5,348 nt of DNA from JAXDLK01 sp034666665 (GCA_034666665.1 JAXDLK010000077.1:1-5348), one strand, 5' to 3'; numbered from the stretch's first letter, positions 1-5,144 are shown. The notes: generated from the letters alone by a model not told the origin. Numbers and translations are program-made.

Positions 1-1
1 C

Positions 2-355
2 GCCGACGGCATCCCGGGGCTTCGCGGCTGGGGCCCCGGCTCGAGCTCGGTCGTGCTTGCGCGCTACGGCCACGTCGAGAACATCCCCGTCGACGAAGCT
101 CCCTGGGACGTGCGCGTCCAAGCCGCGAGGGAGCTCCGCCGCGTTCTCCGCGAAGAGCGGAAGGACGCGCTCCTCTATCGGCACCTGGCGACGCTGGTCA
201 CCGACGTCCCGCTGCCCGAGCGCGAGCCGGACGAGCTCCGCTGGCGGGGCGTCGACTCCGAGGCTCTCGCGGCGCTGGCCGTCGAGCTCGGCGACGCGGA
301 GATGCTCGAGGGCGCTCGCCAGTGGGCGGCGGCCCCGCGAAGCACGGCGAAGTGA
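2..355 (+). CDS. 5'-3' exonuclease (PolA N-terminal / FEN type), C-terminal part, 5' end cut by the window
   Basis: The frame is open from base 2 and ends in TGA at 353-355, so only the last 117 residues are present. The first residues, ADGIPGLRGWGPGSSS, followed by VVLARYGHVENIP, are the helix-three-turn-helix of the FEN / Pol I 5'-3' exonuclease fold, which contacts DNA behind the flap and binds a K+ ion. After it come an Arg-rich helix and LRWRGVDSEALAALAVELG, typical of the C-terminal end of stand-alone bacterial 5'-3' exonucleases. These enzymes trim 5' flaps and RNA primers. The metal-binding acidic residues lie upstream of the window, so activity cannot be judged. The motif normally reads GxxGxGxKxA; here the Lys position is Gly (GWGPGSSS). 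No polymerase domain follows, so this is a stand-alone exonuclease and not PolA. The next gene, a DNA ligase, overlaps its 3' end, which suggests a shared transcript. Confidence 0.85.
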   Translation, partial: ADGIPGLRGWGPGSSSVVLARYGHVENIPVDEAPWDVRVQAARELRRVLREERKDALLYRHLATLVTDVPLPEREPDELRWRGVDSEALAALAVELGDAEMLEGARQWAAAPRSTAK

Positions 356-1359
356 CGCCCGTGCTCGACGGTCTTTCCTTCGACCTCCGTGCGAAGGTCG
401 TGCGCCGCCGGCAGCCTTCATGGGTCACGCCGATGCTCGCGACGCTCACCGATCGCCACTTCTCGAGCCGCGACTGGGTGTACGAGCGGAAGCTCGACGG
501 CGTTCGCTGCCTGGTCTTCCGCCGCGGCCGCTCGGTGCAGCTGCTGTCGCGGAATCGGCTGTCGATGAACGCGCGCTATCCCGAGCTCGTCGAGGCGCTC
601 GAGCGTCTCCCGGCGCGCGACTTCGTGGCCGACGGCGAGGTCGTCGCGTTCGCCGGCCGCGAGACCAGCTTTGCGCTTCTCCAGGGGCGCATCGGTCGCA
701 GAAGTCCGATCTCCGCTCGGTCGAGCGGGATCACGGTCACGCTCCATCTGTTCGATCTGCTGCACGTGGACGGCTACGACCTCACGCAACTGCCGCTCCT
801 CGCCCGCAAGGACGTCCTGCGGCGATCGGTCGCCTTCGACGAGACCGTTCGCCGGGTGGCGCATCGGCGCGAGCACGGCGAGCGCTACCTCGCCGATGCG
901 TGTCGCCACGGCTGGGAGGGTCTGATCGCGAAACGCGCTGCCGCGACCTACCAGCACGGCCGGTCCCGGGACTGGCTCAAGTTCAAGTGCGGCCGCCGGC
1001 AGGAGCTCGTGATCGGCGGCTTCACGGAGCCGCGGGCGACGCGCACCGGATTCGGCGCGCTCCTCGTCGGATACTGGGAGGATGGTCGCCTGCGGTACGC
1101 GGGGAAGGTCGGTACCGGCTACGACGACGAGACGCTGCGAACGCTCCGCCGCGAGCTCGATCGGCTGGAGCGACCCTCGCGACCGTTCTCGGAGCGGACG
1201 GGCCTGCCCGTGAAGGGCGTACACTGGGTAGCGCCGGAGCTGGTCGCCGAGGTCGGCTTCACCGAGTGGACCGCCGACGGCAGGCTCCGCCACCCGCGCT
1301 TTCTCGGCCTGCGCACCGACAAGGATCCGAAGACGGTGACGCGCGAGCGCCCGGCCTAA
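322..1359 (+). CDS. ATP-dependent DNA ligase, LigD ligase-domain type, stand-alone
   Basis: It seals nicks in duplex DNA through an enzyme-AMP intermediate. In the 345-residue product all nucleotidyltransferase motifs are visible: motif I KLDGVR with the adenylated Lys at 57, SRN at 76-78, motif III DGEVVAF at 104-110, motif IIIa LFDLLHVDG at 143-151, motif IV EGLIAK at 199-204 and motif V WLKFK at 218-222. An OB-fold domain fills about 226-340, ending in the LigD-like VGFTEWTADGRLRHPRF. There is no polymerase (PolD) or phosphoesterase domain, and no Ku gene in the window, so a role in end joining is possible but not shown. The start is uncertain. GTG at 322 has GAGG at 308-311 but overlaps the exonuclease gene by 34 bases; GTG at 361 lies just after that gene's stop and would remove 13 non-conserved residues, but has no clear ribosome-binding site. 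The catalytic core is unaffected either way. Identification as a LigD-type ligase is firm. Confidence 0.93.
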   Translation: MGGGPAKHGEVTPVLDGLSFDLRAKVVRRRQPSWVTPMLATLTDRHFSSRDWVYERKLDGVRCLVFRRGRSVQLLSRNRLSMNARYPELVEALERLPARDFVADGEVVAFAGRETSFALLQGRIGRRSPISARSSGITVTLHLFDLLHVDGYDLTQLPLLARKDVLRRSVAFDETVRRVAHRREHGERYLADACRHGWEGLIAKRAAATYQHGRSRDWLKFKCGRRQELVIGGFTEPRATRTGFGALLVGYWEDGRLRYAGKVGTGYDDETLRTLRRELDRLERPSRPFSERTGLPVKGVHWVAPELVAEVGFTEWTADGRLRHPRFLGLRTDKDPKTVTRERPA

Positions 1360-1360
1360 C

Positions 1361-1377
1361 CCTCTTCCAGGGAGAGG
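1361..1377. repeat. short palindrome just after the ligase stop
   Basis: CCTCT at 1361-1365 pairs with AGAGG at 1373-1377 around a 7-base loop, starting two bases after the ligase TAA. There is no T-run, so it is at most a weak transcription-end signal. Its CCTCT/AGAGG core is the same kind of sequence as the stronger hairpins at 4481-4505 and 4574-4602, which suggests it may be the worn edge of a related dispersed repeat. Confidence 0.35.
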
Positions 1378-1391
1378 CCTGACATGGAGGC

Positions 1392-1437
1392 GAACCCCGC
1401 TCCCTTCCACCAGGGCGAGGGTTTGGGGGGAGGGTTC
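1392..1437. terminator. hairpin between convergent ligase and RNase HII genes, possible bidirectional terminator
   Basis: GAACCC at 1392-1397 pairs with GGGTTC at 1432-1437. After a two-base mismatch, CTCCC at 1400-1404 pairs with GGGGG at 1425-1429 through one G-T wobble, leaving a loop of about 20 bases. The outer 3' arm overlaps the RNase HII stop codon (TGA read on the minus strand at 1438-1436). The position between two convergent genes fits a shared transcription-end structure. No U-tract follows on either strand, so this would not be a textbook intrinsic terminator. A dispersed palindromic repeat is the other reading. Confidence 0.4.
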
Positions 1438-2389
1438 ACACGGTCTTCCAGCGGCGCGTCACCATCACGCGGAGCTTCCGCTGCTCGCTGTCGGCGAGCT
1501 CCGTCCACCGCGTCTCCAGCGTCTGCTCGAAGCCCTTCAGCTCCGCCGCCGCCGCGACGCACGCGAGCTCGCGCTTCAGTGCGTAGAAGAGCTCGGAGAA
1601 CTCGCCGCAGAGCTCGCGGATGAACTGGAACGACATCCGGTGGACCGCGCAGGGGCCGAGCCGCCGCACCGCGTCCTGGTGCTCGGCGGTGCAGTATCCC
1701 TTGTGGTGCGCGAAGCCGTAGCCGGGATAGGCCGCTTCGAGCTCCTCCATCAGCGCGTCGCGATGGGTCTTGGCGACGATCGATGCCGCGGCGATCGAGA
1801 AGTTGATGCCGTCGCCCTTGTGAAACGGGTTCTGCGGGCCCGCGAACTCCGGGATCGATCGCGCATCGACGAGCACGTGATCGGGGCGCATCGGCAGCGC
1901 GTCGATCGCGCGCCGCATCGCCAGCCGCCCGGCCTGATAGATGTTCAGGCGGTCGATCTCGTCGACCTCCGCTCGACCGATGCCGATGCCGAGCGCACGC
2001 TCGCGGATCTCGCGCGCCAGCTCCCGGCGGCGCTCGGGATCGACGCGCTTCGAGTCGTCGACGCCGAGGATCTCGGTGCCCGGCGAGAACACCACCGCGG
2101 CGGCGATCACCGGCCCGGCGAGCGGCCCCATGCCGACCTCGTCGACGCCCGCCACGTGTCGCACGCCGGAGCTCCACAAGAGCCGCTCGAAGTTGAGCAT
2201 CGCGTCGATCCGGAGCCTCTCCTCGCGCTCCCGATCGTGACGCTTCTTCAGGACCTCGTAGAGCTTGCGGATTCCCTGACGCGGATCGCGCTTCAGCTTG
2301 GTGAGCAGACGCGTCGGCACGGGCTTGCCGCCGTCCACGTAGCGGGCGCGGATCTCGTCGATCGAGAGGCTCGTCAGGTCGGCGGGCAC
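1436..2389 (-). CDS. rnhB: Ribonuclease HII with N- and C-terminal extensions
   Basis: It cleaves the RNA strand of RNA-DNA hybrids and nicks at single ribonucleotides in DNA. In the 317-residue product the metal-binding acids are Asp83 and Glu84 (GVDEVG), Asp175 (LVDA) and Asp211 (THRDAL). Other family marks are DDSKR at 111-115, NIYQA at 149-153, SIAAASIVAK at 198-207 and HKGYCT at 229-234 with the conserved Tyr232. Residues 1-75 form a helical, charged N-terminal region resembling the one on Bacillus subtilis RNase HII (IDEIRAR, then a DPR-containing helix). Most relatives end soon after the HRxSF motif (250-254 here), but this one runs about 60 residues further. The usual GRG substrate-binding motif reads GMG, with Met87 (codon ATG) for Arg. 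The start is GTG at 2389-2387 with only a weak purine stretch upstream, so an internal start is possible. The gene converges with the ligase and diverges from the DoxX gene. Confidence 0.93.
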   Translation of the reverse strand: MPADLTSLSIDEIRARYVDGGKPVPTRLLTKLKRDPRQGIRKLYEVLKKRHDREREERLRIDAMLNFERLLWSSGVRHVAGVDEVGMGPLAGPVIAAAVVFSPGTEILGVDDSKRVDPERRRELAREIRERALGIGIGRAEVDEIDRLNIYQAGRLAMRRAIDALPMRPDHVLVDARSIPEFAGPQNPFHKGDGINFSIAAASIVAKTHRDALMEELEAAYPGYGFAHHKGYCTAEHQDAVRRLGPCAVHRMSFQFIRELCGEFSELFYALKRELACVAAAAELKGFEQTLETRWTELADSEQRKLRVMVTRRWKTV

Positions 2390-2407
2390 GGCGGCCCGAT
2401 CGTGCCC
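2384..2407 (-). promoter_or_regulatory. inverted repeat covering the RNase HII start codon
   Basis: GGGCAC at 2384-2389 and GTGCCC at 2402-2407 are perfect 6-base arms with a 12-base spacer. On the RNase HII mRNA the second arm contains the GTG initiation codon and the loop contains the only purine-rich stretch available as a ribosome-binding site. Folding could therefore reduce initiation. Six G/C-rich base pairs can arise by chance at this base composition, so the regulatory reading is only a possibility. Confidence 0.25.
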
Positions 2408-2480
2408 AACTCGGCGCCCGCGCTCAAGCGGCCGTGTCGGTTGCCTCGCGGCGGATCCTCCGTCACGATCGCGCGAACTC

Positions 2481-2488
2481 GGAGGTGA
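2481..2488 (+). promoter_or_regulatory. strong ribosome-binding site fixing the DoxX start
   Basis: GGAGGTGA is an extended match to the 16S anti-Shine-Dalgarno sequence and sits 5 bases before ATG at 2494. It decides the start in favour of 2494 over the in-frame GTG at 2434, which has no comparable site and would add 20 residues not expected for the family. Confidence 0.85.
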
Positions 2489-2493
2489 GAGGG

Positions 2494-2889
2494 ATGAACA
2501 GGGTCCTCGGCAGGTTCTCGGGGGAGATCTACGCGCTCTTCCGCATCGTCTTCGGTCTGCTCTTCGCCTTTCACGGGGCGCAGAAGATCTTCGGCGCGTT
2601 CGGCGGCGAGGCGCAGCCGCTCTTCTCGATGATGGGGCTCGCCGGCATCATCGAGCTCGTCGGCGGGTTGCTGGTCGCGATCGGTCTGGTGGCCAGCTGG
2701 GCGGCGTTCGTCGCCAGCGGCCAGATGGCGTTCGCCTACTTCATGGTCCACCAACCGATGGGGACCTGGCCGGCACAGAACAAGGGCGAGCTCGCCGTGC
2801 TCTACTGCTTCGCGTTCCTGTACATCGCCTCTCGCGGCGCCGGGAAGTGGAGCGTCGCGGAAGCCACCGCGAACCCCGCGCTCGAGTAA
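2494..2889 (+). CDS. DoxX-family integral membrane protein
   Basis: The 131-residue product fits the size and pattern of the DoxX family. These are four-helix inner-membrane proteins, some of which work with redox enzymes, although most have no proven function. Predicted membrane segments lie near residues 13-33, 48-67, 69-85 and 99-113. The loop after the first segment carries FHGAQKIFG, close to the common (F/L)xHGxxKxxG pattern of the family. The second segment, GIIELVGGLLVAIG, is the most conserved part of DoxX proteins. The third has QMAFAYFMVH and is followed by a short polar loop with NKGELAVLY. The C-terminal tail is short and probably cytoplasmic. A TTGCCT at 2441-2446 with 17 bases to CACGAT could be a poor sigma70 promoter, but the -10 match is weak. 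The next gene starts 37 bases after the stop, so co-transcription is likely. The substrate or partner is unknown. Confidence 0.88.
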   Translation: MNRVLGRFSGEIYALFRIVFGLLFAFHGAQKIFGAFGGEAQPLFSMMGLAGIIELVGGLLVAIGLVASWAAFVASGQMAFAYFMVHQPMGTWPAQNKGELAVLYCFAFLYIASRGAGKWSVAEATANPALE

Positions 2890-2926
2890 CCGCCCCGTTG
2901 CCTCGTCCCCTGCCCGCACGTAGGTT

Positions 2927-3601
2927 GTGCGGTCGGTGGACGAGTACCTCGGAGCGACGTGGTTTCTCGATCGCGACTCGCCGGCGGTCGTCGAGCTCGC
3001 GCGCGCCACGACCCGGGGCGCGTCGTCGGACCTCGATCGCGCCGTCCGTCTCTACTACGCGATCCGCGACGACATCCGTTACGACCCGTATGCGGCGTCC
3101 GACGACCCGGGAGCCTACCGCGCGAGCACCGTCGCCGGCGCGCCTTCGGCGTTCTGCATCCAGAAGGCGATCCTGATGGCGGCGTCGGGCCGCGCGCTCG
3201 GGATCCCGACGCGTCTCGGCTACGCCGACGTCCGCAATCACCTCACCAGCGCGAAGCTCCGGGCGACGATGGGGTCCGACCTCTTCGTCTGGCACGGGTT
3301 CACGGAGCTCTGGCTCGATGGAAAGTGGGTCAAGGCGACGCCGGTGTTCAATTCGTCGCTCTGCGAGCGCTTCGGCGTTCTGCCGCTCGACTTCGACGGC
3401 ACGTCCGACGCGATCCTGCATCCGTTCGACGCGGCCGGCCGGCGGCACATGGAGTACGTTCGCGAGCACGGCTCCTTCGCCGATTTCCCCTACGATCGCC
3501 TGATGGCAGCCTTTCGCGAAACCTATCCGGGCTTCTTCGACAAGACGCGCGCGGCGCGCGAGCCCGACCAGGCCTTCGATCCCGAACGCCCGCCGGGATG
3601 A
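2927..3601 (+). CDS. transglutaminase-like (papain-fold) protein
   Basis: The 224-residue product resembles the bacterial transglutaminase-like superfamily: proteins with a Cys-His-Asp papain-type site that are mostly uncharacterised, several acting as peptidases or amide-hydrolysing enzymes. The start reads VDEYLGATWFLDRDSPAVVE. Then come LYYAIRDDIRYDPY at 43-55, the helix carrying the putative nucleophile Cys77 (SAFCIQKA), GRALGIPTRLGYADVRNH at 88-105, and the strand with His123 (WHGFTELWLDGKW). At the place where the family usually has Asp-Pro after this strand, the sequence reads ATP (137-139), so the third catalytic residue appears to be Thr138 instead of Asp. No signal peptide or membrane segment is seen, so the protein is probably cytoplasmic. 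GTG at 2927 or GTG at 2936 may be the start; neither has a good ribosome-binding site. It lies 37 bases after the DoxX gene and 10 before the crotonase gene, so one transcript is plausible. Confidence 0.8.
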   Translation: MRSVDEYLGATWFLDRDSPAVVELARATTRGASSDLDRAVRLYYAIRDDIRYDPYAASDDPGAYRASTVAGAPSAFCIQKAILMAASGRALGIPTRLGYADVRNHLTSAKLRATMGSDLFVWHGFTELWLDGKWVKATPVFNSSLCERFGVLPLDFDGTSDAILHPFDAAGRRHMEYVREHGSFADFPYDRLMAAFRETYPGFFDKTRAAREPDQAFDPERPPG

Positions 3602-3611
3602 CGAGCCGACC

Positions 3612-4394
3612 GTGAGCGGCACCGTGCGCGTCGAGCGCGACGGCGCGATCGGCTGGCTGGTCTTCGAATCTCCCGGCCGGCGGAACGCGATCTCGAAGGC
3701 GATGTGGCGCCGGATCCCCGACGCGATCCGCGAGCTCGGCGACGATGGCGACGTGCGCGTCGTCGTCATGCGCGGCGCCGGCGAGGAAGCCTTCGTCTCG
3801 GGCGCCGACATCTCCGAATTCGACGCGCTCCGCAGCGGCGACGGTGCCCGAGAGTACGAAGAGGAGAACGTGCGCGCGTTCACGGCGCTCGAGTCGCTCG
3901 AGAAGCCGCTCCTGGCGATGATCCACGGCTTCTGCGTCGGCGGCGGCGTCGCGCTCGCGATCACCGCCGACCTCAGGTACGCGGCCGACGACGCCGTGTT
4001 CGCCGTCCCCGCGGCGCGGCTCGGCCTCGGCTACCCGATCGCCGGTCTCGAGACGCTCGTCCGCCTGGTCGGCCCCTCGGTGACCAAGGAGATCTTCTTC
4101 ACCGCGCGACGCTTCACCGCACCCGAGGCGCGCGAGCGCGGCCTCGTCAACGAGGTGGTCCCCAAAGGCGATCTCGAGCGGCGCGTGCGGGAGATGGCGT
4201 CGGCGATCGCTGCGAACGCACCGCTGACGATCCGCAGCGTGAAACGCAGCGTCGCCGAGCTCGGCCGCGACGCCGCCGACCGCGACCTCGGGGCCGCCGC
4301 CGCGGCCGTCCGCGCCTGCTTCGACAGCGAGGACTACCGCGAAGGCGTCCGCGCGTTTTTGGAGAAGCGCACGCCCGTCTTCCGCGGCCGCTAG
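3612..4394 (+). CDS. crotonase-fold (enoyl-CoA hydratase/isomerase superfamily) protein lacking both classical catalytic Glu
   Basis: The 260-residue product is a full-length member of the enoyl-CoA hydratase/isomerase superfamily, which binds acyl-CoA thioesters and stabilises an enolate in an oxyanion hole. The first oxyanion-hole segment is FVSGADISEF at 61-70. The second is GFCVGGGVALAITADLRYA at 106-124. AARLGLGYP at 134-142 leads into the conserved helical region, and KEIFFTARRFTAPEARERG with LVNEVVP is the usual C-terminal signature. Aligned to rat mitochondrial enoyl-CoA hydratase, the positions of Glu144 and Glu164 are Ala114 and Ala134, so ordinary hydration of enoyl-CoA is not expected. 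Similar proteins with AARLGLGY are common in bacterial genomes under the generic name enoyl-CoA hydratase; the true reaction is unknown. GTG at 3612 was chosen because it starts 10 bases after the previous stop, but it lacks a clear ribosome-binding site; GTG at 3624 is the alternative. It is the last gene of the plus-strand run. Confidence 0.9.
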   Translation: MSGTVRVERDGAIGWLVFESPGRRNAISKAMWRRIPDAIRELGDDGDVRVVVMRGAGEEAFVSGADISEFDALRSGDGAREYEEENVRAFTALESLEKPLLAMIHGFCVGGGVALAITADLRYAADDAVFAVPAARLGLGYPIAGLETLVRLVGPSVTKEIFFTARRFTAPEARERGLVNEVVPKGDLERRVREMASAIAANAPLTIRSVKRSVAELGRDAADRDLGAAAAAVRACFDSEDYREGVRAFLEKRTPVFRGR

Positions 4395-4416
4395 CATCCT
4401 TCACCCCCGCACTCCT

Positions 4417-4452
4417 CCCCCATCGCCAGTGAGGGCTGCTGGTGATCGGGGG
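4417..4452. repeat. long hairpin with one bulge downstream of the crotonase gene
   Basis: CCCCC at 4417-4421 followed by ATCGCCAG at 4422-4429 pairs with CTGGTGAT at 4439-4446 and GGGGG at 4448-4452. This gives 13 base pairs including one G-T wobble, with a single bulged C at 4447 and a 9-base loop. It begins 23 bases after the crotonase stop and is the first structure a transcript from that operon would form. No U-tract follows. Confidence 0.6.
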
Positions 4453-4465
4453 CGTACCCCTCTCT

Positions 4466-4480
4466 CGCGCCTTCGGCGCG
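4466..4480. repeat. CGCGCC/GGCGCG mini-hairpin
   Basis: Perfect 6-base arms CGCGCC and GGCGCG close a TTC loop. It sits directly against the 11-base-pair hairpin that begins at 4481, so the two would stack in single-stranded DNA or RNA. Confidence 0.55.
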
Positions 4481-4505
4481 GTCTCTCCCCTTGGAGGGGA
4501 GAGAC
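4481..4505. repeat. perfect 11-bp hairpin with 3-base loop
   Basis: GTCTCTCCCCT at 4481-4491 is the exact reverse complement of AGGGGAGAGAC at 4495-4505, with TGG as loop. A perfect 11-base-pair stem with a 3-base loop is very unlikely to be accidental. It carries the CTCTCCCC core shared with the hairpin at 4574-4602 and is the clearest single palindrome in the window. Confidence 0.75.
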
Positions 4506-4573
4506 GAGGAACCTATCCGGCCTAGCGAGGCCGCGCAGCCCGCGACAAATCGGTTGGTACCCGCCCTTCCTCC

Positions 4574-4602
4574 ACCTCTCTCCGCATGCTGCGGGGAGAG
4601 GT
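4574..4602. repeat. 13-bp hairpin with 3-base loop
   Basis: ACCTCTCTCCGCA at 4574-4586 pairs with TGCGGGGAGAGGT at 4590-4602 through 13 pairs, one of them a G-T wobble, around the loop TGC. A second perfect 6-base-pair hairpin, CGGCGC/GCGCCG at 4603-4617, follows without a gap. The pair lies about 30 bases beyond the stop of the minus-strand DUF6496-like gene and would be transcribed as its 3' end structure. Confidence 0.7.
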
Positions 4603-4646
4603 CGGCGCGCAGCGCCGGGAGAGGGGCTCGACCGCGAAGCTCGGCG

Positions 4647-5144
4647 CTACCTCTTCCGCGCACGCGTGCGCGCGGCCTTCTTCGCGGCGATCCGGCGCCG
4701 CGTCGGCAACTTCGTGCGCACCGCCTTCTTCGCCGCCGCCGACCGCGACGAGCGACTCCGCCGTGCGGCGCTCGAGCGTGCTTGCCGCGACAGCGCCTTC
4801 CGCGATGCGGAGCTCCGCGGCTCGCGGCGGAGCGCTTCCTTCGTGGCACGCGCGCGCCGGCGCGCGGTCTTGCCGCGGCCACTCTTCGCCTTGCGCAGAT
4901 CCTGCTTCGCCTTCTTGCGCGTGGCCGCAGTTGCCCGACCCTTCTTCGGCGTGGGGAGCTTCACTCCCGCCCGCCGCGCCTTCGACAATCCGATCGCGAT
5001 CGCCTGCTTTGCCGAGCGTGCCCCGTGCTTGCCCTCGCGGACGTGGTGAATCTCCTCGCGCACGAACTCGCCCGCCTGGGTCGACGGTGATTTCCCTCGC
5101 CGCCTATCCTCACGCGCTCGTCTCAGGGTTTCCTTCTCCGGCAT
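4647..5144 (-). CDS. DUF6496-like small basic protein with histone-H1-like tail
   Basis: The 165-residue product has two parts. Residues 1-66 include SPSTQAGEFVREEIHHVREG and then SAKQAIAIGLSKARRAGVKL, which matches the DUF6496-type pattern I recall (an R/K-QAIAI-x-LS-xAR core). The biochemical role of that domain is not established. Residues 67-165 are a low-complexity tail made almost only of Arg, Lys, Ala and Ser, with clusters such as AAAKKAVRTK and RIAAKKAARTRARKR, like bacterial histone-H1-type proteins that bind DNA or RNA non-specifically. Binding to nucleic acid is inferred from the charge. No signal peptide or membrane segment is present. ATG at 5144-5142 is well supported by a ribosome-binding site 5 bases upstream. 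The stop is TAG. The gene is divergent from an Ada-type repair gene and converges on the crotonase gene across a hairpin-rich gap. The tail may vary in length between strains because its codons are repetitive. Confidence 0.85.
   Translation of the reverse strand: MPEKETLRRAREDRRRGKSPSTQAGEFVREEIHHVREGKHGARSAKQAIAIGLSKARRAGVKLPTPKKGRATAATRKKAKQDLRKAKSGRGKTARRRARATKEALRREPRSSASRKALSRQARSSAARRSRSSRSAAAKKAVRTKLPTRRRIAAKKAARTRARKR

Larger units (their letters stand above)
4395..4646. repeat. hairpin-dense gene-free block between convergent genes
   Basis: This stretch separates the crotonase gene from the convergent DUF6496-like gene. I find no believable gene in it. It contains at least six consecutive inverted repeats: 4417-4452, 4466-4480, 4481-4505, 4518-4533, 4574-4602 and 4603-4617. 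Many are built from CCTCTCCC/GGGAGAGG sequence, a composition typical of dispersed palindromic (REP or MITE-like) intergenic repeats in high-GC bacteria. There is no transposase and no evenly spaced direct repeat, so it is neither an insertion sequence nor a CRISPR array. It may end transcription from both sides. Confidence 0.7.

Noticed and set aside
418..1410. Long open frame on the minus strand opposite the ligase, and another in a shifted plus frame at 57-1382
   Set aside because: The translations are Arg/Ala/Pro-rich with no family motif, as expected from high-GC shadow frames, while the ligase frame carries every catalytic motif.
1640..2488. 282-codon plus-strand frame opposite RNase HII
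   Set aside because: It is the complement of a gene with all RNase HII catalytic residues and shows no motif of its own.
2434..2493. Upstream GTG start for the DoxX gene
   Set aside because: The 20 extra residues are not membrane-like or conserved, and the GGAGGTGA site points clearly to ATG 2494.
2741..3964. 407-codon open frame on the minus strand opposite the transglutaminase-like and crotonase genes
   Set aside because: Low-complexity Arg-rich translation without motifs; it lies across three well-supported genes on the other strand.
3519..4519. Shared 11-mer AACCTATCCGG inside the transglutaminase-like gene and in the hairpin block
   Set aside because: Only 11 bases match and the flanks differ; in the gene it simply encodes part of TYPG. 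Treated as coincidence.
4395..4646. CRISPR array
   Set aside because: The palindromes differ in sequence and length and are not evenly spaced by unique spacers.
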